DNA from: Corynespora cassiicola
Taxonomy: Eukaryota > Ascomycota > Dothideomycetes > Pleosporales > Corynesporascaceae
Direction: 5' to 3'
DNA: 64,000 bases
Assembly (NCBI GenBank): GCA_022059125.1
Contig: JAEUWY010000001.1
Location: 3,534,001 to 3,598,000 of the forward strand
In this document: in pieces, positions 58,543 through 64,000 of the stretch
Numbering within the stretch: the stretch's first letter is position 1
Layout of the letters: the number at the start of each line of letters is the position of its first letter
Program-made: the position numbers and the translations under genes
The notes under the pieces: model-generated
Databases searched by the model: none
Told to the model about the DNA's origin: nothing
What the model saw: only the letters and a program-made list of their open reading frames with translations

Positions 58543-60154
58543 CTATTGTCCCTTGACCCTATACTCAAAAGATTTTTCATCTTTTTCCAGCTCAATAATT
58601 GTCTCAATCGTCCATTCTTCATGAACGTGGCCCTCGTAGGTGTTGGTGGACTTGAAGGGTGTTTTCTCTTGTACGCTCCTGGCCGCTTCTTCAATCTTCT
58701 CATACGCGTATTTTTCCGCATCGTGGCCAATCATCCACTTTGGCTGCGGCATTTTGATGATTTCTGGGTTCTTTCGGATTGCTTCGACATCGGTTCGGTG
58801 CCAACGATGCCGTGTTTCCCAACCTAGGCGCATCGTCAAGGAGGTTCGCTCGCGTCTAATCAAACTCTCAGTAATTGTTCGGTCATACAATGAATCGACT
58901 TCTCACCTTAACTTCTCAAACACTCTGAATGCCAACGGGACATTCCCCTTGCCAATAATATCAAGGGCTGCCGCTATTGTAGTCGTATCCTCGAAAGCCT
59001 GGACAGCTCCAGTACCAGAGCTTGGGAGATGGGGATGAGCCGCATCGCCCACTGAAGTTGTCGATATCCGTCAGCGCTACTCTTTTGCTTGATAACTATA
59101 ATGGGATCTGGGGTTCAAACATACGCAATACGATGCGACCTTTATCCGAAGCCCATTGTCTGGCTTGATCGCGCCACATGAGTTTCCAATCAATGAGCCG
59201 GTCAGCTGGTATCTTCTTGATAAGGGTCCTCAGCGTCTCATCCCAGCCTTCAATAAGCTCCAATTCTTCTTGAACATTTCCTGGAATATTCCAGGACTCT
59301 TGGCTTTCCTTGGTGTCCTGGATCCAAAAGTCAGATTGCGAGGCTCTAGAAAACCGGCATGGGGGAGACGAACCTTGTGGGTACAGAATACTACACATCC
59401 GTTCAAATTTTGATTCGTCACAATCATGCAGTGAATGTCTCTGCCAAGCCACACATGGAATGAGTTCTCTCTGCTGGTGACATAATGGCTTGTTTTGGGG
59501 TCATCCTTCAACACGTCCAGCGGGAACCATGATCGATAGATGGCGTATCCACTGCTAACTGGCTTATCTTCACGCCCCGTCACTACTGTACGGGCGATAC
59601 TGTGAATGCCGTCGGCGGCGATGACCCCATCAGCTTTGAAGAGAGTTTCGCCTACGTAGACCCCAGCACCCTCATCGTCCTCGTGATATTTGGTGATGCG
59701 GGCACCAAAACGGAACTTGATCCCCAAGGATATGGCATGCTCATATAAGACCCTCTGAACCTCTCCGCGGTTGCAGTAAAGCTCAGGGAAGCCTTCGTCC
59801 GCCGTGGGTAGTGGCGATTCTAAAAGAAGGTTGCCTTTTTTATCAAGATAGGAAGCCTTGGGTATCATTGCTGCCTGTCTTTGGATCTCCTCGAGGGAAT
59901 TTCCCCATTTGGCAATGATCCTACTAGCAGAAGGACTGAGACGAATGACGTCTCCTACTTGAAATTAGTTTCATATGTCGGGGGGATCTCAGGGGAGGGT
60001 GAAAAATACCCTGAGTCGTCAACTTCTTCGCTGCCTCGAAGACTTCCACGTCGAATCCCTTCCTACGCAGTTCGATTGCAGTGCCCAATCCACCATAGCC
60101 GCAACCGACAACGATGAAGAAGCCCTTTGAAGGCGCAGCTGAATTTTGAGGCAT
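58543..60154 (-). CDS. FAD-dependent monooxygenase, salicylate-hydroxylase-like
   Basis: Exons on the minus strand are 60,154-60,010, 59,954-59,374, 59,317-59,125, 59,051-58,907 and 58,855-58,543, giving 458 residues. The dinucleotide-binding GCGYGG (residues 17-22) ends in FEA, a DG motif reads DGVIAADGIHS, and the GD motif is GDAAHPHLPSSGTG: the three FAD/NAD(P)H fingerprints of class A flavoprotein aromatic hydroxylases (PF01494). Such enzymes hydroxylate or decarboxylatively hydroxylate phenolic acids; fungal clusters use them on 6-methylsalicylate-type and related rings. Divergent from a P450 gene with 510 bp between start codons that contain paired CCGAC/GTCGG sites, so co-regulation is likely. 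No signal peptide; cytosolic. Confidence 0.92.
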
Positions 60155-60331
60155 GGTGAGCTGGATAATGTTGAGAATAGTTGTTCGACAAGGTACAGTC
60201 ACTTGACGTGTGCTGGAAGCGGGAATGATGAAAAGATAATTTAGCAAGACTTTGCAAAGGCGATATATACCTTCTTTGCAGGATTTCGATCCTAGTTTCA
60301 CGGCCTTGTGACTTTTTGGATTCCCGAGATC

Positions 60332-60349
60332 CCGACCGTTATTGGTCGG
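60332..60349. promoter_or_regulatory. Inverted repeat CCGACC-N6-GGTCGG
   Basis: A perfect 6-bp inverted repeat with a 6-bp spacer in the shared promoter of the FAD monooxygenase and P450 genes. CGG triplets in inverted orientation are the standard target of Zn2Cys6 dimers. A further half-site GTCGG follows at 60,354-60,358. Confidence 0.55.
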
Positions 60350-60379
60350 CCAAGTCGGCTACGTTGGGGGGGCGAGCGT

Positions 60380-60397
60380 CCGACTGCACTTGGTCGG
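60380..60397. promoter_or_regulatory. Inverted repeat CCGAC-N8-GTCGG
   Basis: A second inverted repeat of the same core, 30 bp from the first and with a spacer two bases longer. Five copies of the core in 66 bp is far more than chance for this composition and suggests cooperative binding of one regulator. Confidence 0.55.
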
Positions 60398-60664
60398 AGA
60401 TGCATTACAACGATGCTCCAGTCGCATGGCATGGCAGACCAACCATGGAAGGATAATTGGCCATGAAACAGTATTCAAGGTGATCCGGTAGGTGCTAACT
60501 ACAGGGACCCATGAATTCTTTTGGGAGTAATCTCGGTATGCAGACTCGGCCCGAATGTTCACGGGACTAAAATACATCCGCATGAGCTGTTTTTAGTTGT
60601 GGATACACCTCTCGAAGGATAACATATTTTGCCGTTGCCGTTGGATCTTCAGCATTCATTCCTC

Positions 60665-62507
60665 ATGTCCAATATGATGAGCCCCACAGTGGTAGCCGTC
60701 TTTGGTCTCGGAATAGTCCTCCTTATTCGATTATTGATGATAGGTCGCCGGCTAAAGAGCTGTCCGCCCGGGCTACCGACAATCCCCGTCCTCGGAAGTC
60801 TCCACCAGTTTGCCAGCAATGACGGTCACCTAACTTTGCAAAAATGGGCAAAATCAGTGTGAGAATATCTATGGATTCATATACTATCCTGAAGTCCAAA
60901 CTGGTGTTGACCCCACGAGATAGATGGCCCAATCTACTCGGTCATCTTGGGCACCCAGACAATGGTGGTACTTTCTAGCGATGTAATTGTGAAGGAGCTT
61001 TTAGATAGGAAATCTTCCATCTACTCCAGCCGGTCATAATCTTTTCCAATCTCCCCGTCATTACTTTTTTCGCATTTGACTAAGCTCCGCAATCTCTAGT
61101 CCGGATATGTACATCGCTTCCAATGTCCTGAGCGGCGGTTTTCGATATCTGTTGCAGGTTCACAACACACGGTGGCGCACTTTGAGGAAATTGACATACC
61201 AACTGTTCAACGTACAAAAATCCAAGAAGTATGTTGTCTACCAGGACCTGGAGTCTGTACAGTTGTGTCATCATCTGCTCGAGGACCCGGCGAATTTCAA
61301 ATCACACCTACGGTGCTTCGCTACAAGCCTCTCGACGATTATGATTTTTGGCTTTGGATGTCCAACGTACGACGGCCACGAGATTGATAAGCTTTATCAT
61401 GTGGGTTTTTAGTTTCCATTCAACTATGGAAAGGCATTCCTAGACTTATATACAGGCAATCGATGCACTGTCCGTCTTGGGGAGGAGCGTCATGGCATCC
61501 CTCATGGATATCTATCCTATCCTCCGCTGCATTCTGACTTTACTCAATCCAATTAAAAGGCAAGCAGAGCGGGCCTTGGACGAAACTCTGCAACTCTACC
61601 GGAGGTATTGGGATTTGGCAAAGAAGAACCAAGCCATCGGACTGGGAGTTCACAGCTTCTGCGAGGACCTTTCTTCCATCCAGTCCAAAGAGAAGTTTTC
61701 CGATGATGAAGCCGCCTTCATGTCAGATATGCTCTTGGAGGGTGGCAGCGATTCGACTAGCACTACCCTTTTGGGGTTCATTCAGGCAATGGCGTTGTTT
61801 CCAAAAGCCCAGCGGCGGGGACAGGAAGAGGTCGACAGAGTGATTGGAAAGAAGAGACTTCCCAATCTTGATGATTGGAATGATTTGCCTTACACGAGGG
61901 CATGTGTAAAGGAGATTCTCCGATGGCTCCCGGCTGCTACCTTGGGCATGGCCCACAGCACCACTGCCAAGGACATGTATCAAGGCTACGAGATACCAAA
62001 AGGCGCACAGGTGATCCAAAACATCCGGTATGGAGCGGCCCTTCTCTCCCCTGACGTGATTTGTAAAACGCTAAACTCAGCCAATGTAGGACCATCAACA
62101 TGAACGAGAATCGCTACCAAAATCCACATGTATTCAACCCAGACCGCTATCTCGGAGACGGTCTCCCCGCTGGAGAGTCCGCTGCGCTCATGGACACAAC
62201 CAAGCGAGATCATTCTACGTTTGGTTCAGGCAGACGCATTTGCCAAGGTATACACATTGCCGAACGCTCCCTCTTCTTGGCCATATCCCGCTTCCTTTGG
62301 TCCTTTGACTTTCGCAAGGCCCGGGGTCCTGATGGAGAGGAGATGGACGTCGTCCCGCACAGGTTTTCAATCAGCATCGTACTCGAGCTGGACCCGTTCC
62401 AGTGTGAGATAGCTCCGAGCGACGGGGAACGGGTGCGTGTGATTGGGTCTGCATGGGAGGGCGCAAAGAAGCAGTTCCAGGGCATGGGACTTGAACACAA
62501 AGAGTAA
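60665..62507 (+). CDS. Cytochrome P450 monooxygenase
   Basis: Exons 60,665-60,856, 60,920-61,032, 61,100-61,400, 61,456-62,027 and 62,090-62,507 give 531 residues. An N-terminal membrane helix (VVAVFGLGIVLLIRLLMI) and a proline hinge PPGLPTIPVLGSL anchor it to the ER. The I-helix motif is EGGSDSTSTT, the K-helix ExxR is EILR, and the heme loop FGSGRRICQG carries the axial Cys444. The run after the heme loop (GIHIAERSLFLAISRFLWSFDF) resembles the P450 group that oxidises m-cresol-type aromatics in fungal polyketide clusters (CYP619-like), which is recollection, not a search. Exon 2 uses a weak acceptor (ACGAG), the least certain junction. Pairs with the divergent FAD monooxygenase. Confidence 0.92.
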
Positions 62508-62971
62508 GCACGATGGCCAGAGGTCGACTTGTGAGATTCTTTTGCGAGATTTTCTCAGTTGATGGATCACATGTACATATCTTGTGAATTGATTGAATGA
62601 ATGCATTGGCGTTGATAGGCCTACAATTTCTGACCCAGCTAGTCCCATGCAGGTAATCATTTCTCAACCCATGGCAGTGCTACGCCCTTGTGGAAAGTCG
62701 AACAGGAAATCTTAGGCCCGACAGGTGGTGTCAAACCCCCAGCTCCTCGGGAACGGCCCTAGTATTATGCAAAGCCCACAAACAAACAAAACAAACGCAT
62801 CGTCGCATTCGGTGCACGAGATTTCTCCCACAAAATCATTTGGATTCAGCCCAAACTCAATGAATGACTACCCTATACACACCCTCCCCCCTCGTTTCCC
62901 CCTACTTCCGCTCCCATACTAACATCCCCTCACCCCTCAACTTCTCCTTCTCCTTCCCCTCAACCCAACCC
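62508..62971. other. Spacer with a pyrimidine-rich tract
   Basis: Shared 3' region of the P450 and the convergent small secreted protein. The part 62,875-62,970 is very C/T-rich. No gene. Confidence 0.45.
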
Positions 62972-63599
62972 CTAGTACTTGACCCTCTCCTGCTTGACGC
63001 AGAAGAAGCTCTTGATGGCATCATTCCAATTCCCCTTTGGCGAGAGCAGCAGGTTCGGCACGCCCGGCCACGTAAGCGTCAGGAAGCCATCAGGGACATC
63101 GCGACAATTATCGCTCCTGGTAGTGCACATCAGCATCCACACACGACCAAGCAAAGGATGGTGAAAAGGGAGAAGAAAAGGGAGACTGACTTGTAAAACG
63201 TGCACGTAAACCCGGGGTCGGGGCCAATGGCACTCGCCTTGCCATCCAACGCCTGGCAGTCGGTGGAAGAGGAGCCCATGGCGACGTACTTGAGCTCGCA
63301 ATCGCCGGTCCAGTAGACGTGTTCGCAGATGAAGAGCTGTGGATGCACGTTAGCACCTGCCGTCCTTCACTCGCGGCACGTGCATTTCGTCCATGGCGCC
63401 TTCCCATACGTGTCCAGCGCCAGATGCTTTGGGAAGGAGGGAGGGAGGGACTCACGCTTGCCAGTCCCGTGTCGTTGGCTGCGAAGCGGCGCAGGGGCGG
63501 GAGAACGACATCGCGGGAGCGGTATGCGACAGCCCTCGGCGGGGCGGCGAGGGCGCCCGCTGCTGCGAACATGGGGACGATGAAGGCGGAAAGATGCAT
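62972..63599 (-). CDS. Small secreted cysteine-rich protein
   Basis: Exons on the minus strand are 63,599-63,456, 63,336-63,191 and 63,116-62,972, giving 144 residues; introns are 119 and 74 bp. A signal peptide (MHLSAFIVPMFAAAGALA) is followed by a basic propeptide-like stretch and a mature part with six cysteines, enough for three disulfides. The second exon carries CEHVYWTGDCELKYVAMG and the third NCRDVPDGFLTLTWPG. It has no enzyme motif. Size, signal peptide and even cysteine number fit the class from which fungal effectors and surface proteins come, but no effector function can be claimed. A minus-strand TATA-like box lies near 63,737-63,743. Confidence 0.8.
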
Positions 63600-64000
63600 G
63601 ATGGGTGCGTATAATCTTGTATGCAAAGGGCAAAGGGCGCAGAACGAATGGAGACGACGTGGGCCTTGTTGAGCACTTGATGAATGACTGGAGGCTGGGT
63701 GGTGTCGGAGAGCTCCACGTTTGCGTCCTGGCGCCTTATATACATATTTTCCATGGCAGAGCATTTGAGTTTTCTTCGACGAGATGGGGATTGGTGTCGT
63801 TGGGTCTGTGTTCGACCAAGGGATATGGATCGTGATGCGGTGCTGGGTCGCACTCGGGAGCTGCAGCACGAAGCTTTCCTGTAAACATGAAGTGCGCGGC
63901 CAGATTGCAGAGAAGAGATTTCCCAGTGCAGGATCTGTCGGTAGCCTGGTGGTGTGAGACGAGGATGTCGTACATGTCTTGGGTTAAAGCTGTTGCCGGT
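63600..64000. other. Upstream region at the window edge
   Basis: Promoter of the small secreted protein. The frames here overlap on both strands and have no domain. Confidence 0.4.

Noticed and set aside
1..64000. tRNA, rRNA and CRISPR arrays
   Set aside because: No cloverleaf with matching arms, no rRNA core sequence and no regularly spaced repeats were seen; a tRNA scan program would settle the tRNA question.
56157..64000. Polyketide or peptide synthase as cluster backbone
   Set aside because: No ketosynthase, adenylation or carrier-protein motif appears on either strand in this part.

Overview
The window looks like nuclear DNA of a filamentous ascomycete (Pezizomycotina; Dothideomycetes is my best guess, at low confidence). 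The evidence is protein genes with short GT-AG introns of about 45 to 130 bp, TTAGGG-type telomere repeats, a chromodomain Gypsy retrotransposon, and long AT-rich blocks. In those blocks transposon reading frames are riddled with TAA/TAG codons, as expected from repeat-induced point mutation (RIP). Exon coordinates below are my own splice calls. In every multi-exon gene the exons add up to a whole number of codons, but none was tested against transcripts or databases.

Left third (1-20,724) is an accessory compartment. It opens with the 3' end of a Gypsy element (integrase, chromodomain, 370-bp LTR). This element carries an unusual antisense ORF with a Zn2Cys6-like cysteine pattern and a coiled coil. 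AT-rich blocks follow at 2.2-4.7, 8.4-11.5 and 19.5-20.5 kb, with a mosaic at 13.1-16.3 kb; they hold fossil Tc1/mariner-type elements. Isolated intact genes sit between them: a secreted BBE-type FAD oxidase, a small membrane protein, a divergent ERG6-like sterol methyltransferase and a four-helix membrane protein. The compartment ends at an interstitial telomeric array (20,549-20,724) that begins inside a truncated transposon.

Middle (21.8-49 kb) is a loose series of metabolic and transport genes: a short-chain dehydrogenase, a CAX-type cation/H+ exchanger with altered motifs, an AAAP amino-acid transporter, a DHA1 MFS transporter divergent from a PL4 rhamnogalacturonan lyase, a Na+/H+ antiporter, a small Cys-rich tail-anchored protein, a second FAD oxidase, an MFS sugar transporter and a probably frameshifted gene of unknown function. 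Many of these suit a plant-associated lifestyle (pectin breakdown, sugar and amino-acid uptake, secreted oxidases), which is inference.

Right part (49.2-64 kb) has the large conserved dynactin p150Glued gene, a seven-exon Zn2Cys6 transcription factor, and a divergent pair of an FAD monooxygenase and a cytochrome P450. The intergenic region of that pair holds two CCGAC...GTCGG inverted repeats, the type of site bound by Zn2Cys6 factors. It could be a small tailoring-enzyme cluster; no backbone synthase is present. The window ends with a small secreted six-cysteine protein. I saw no rRNA, tRNA or CRISPR array.
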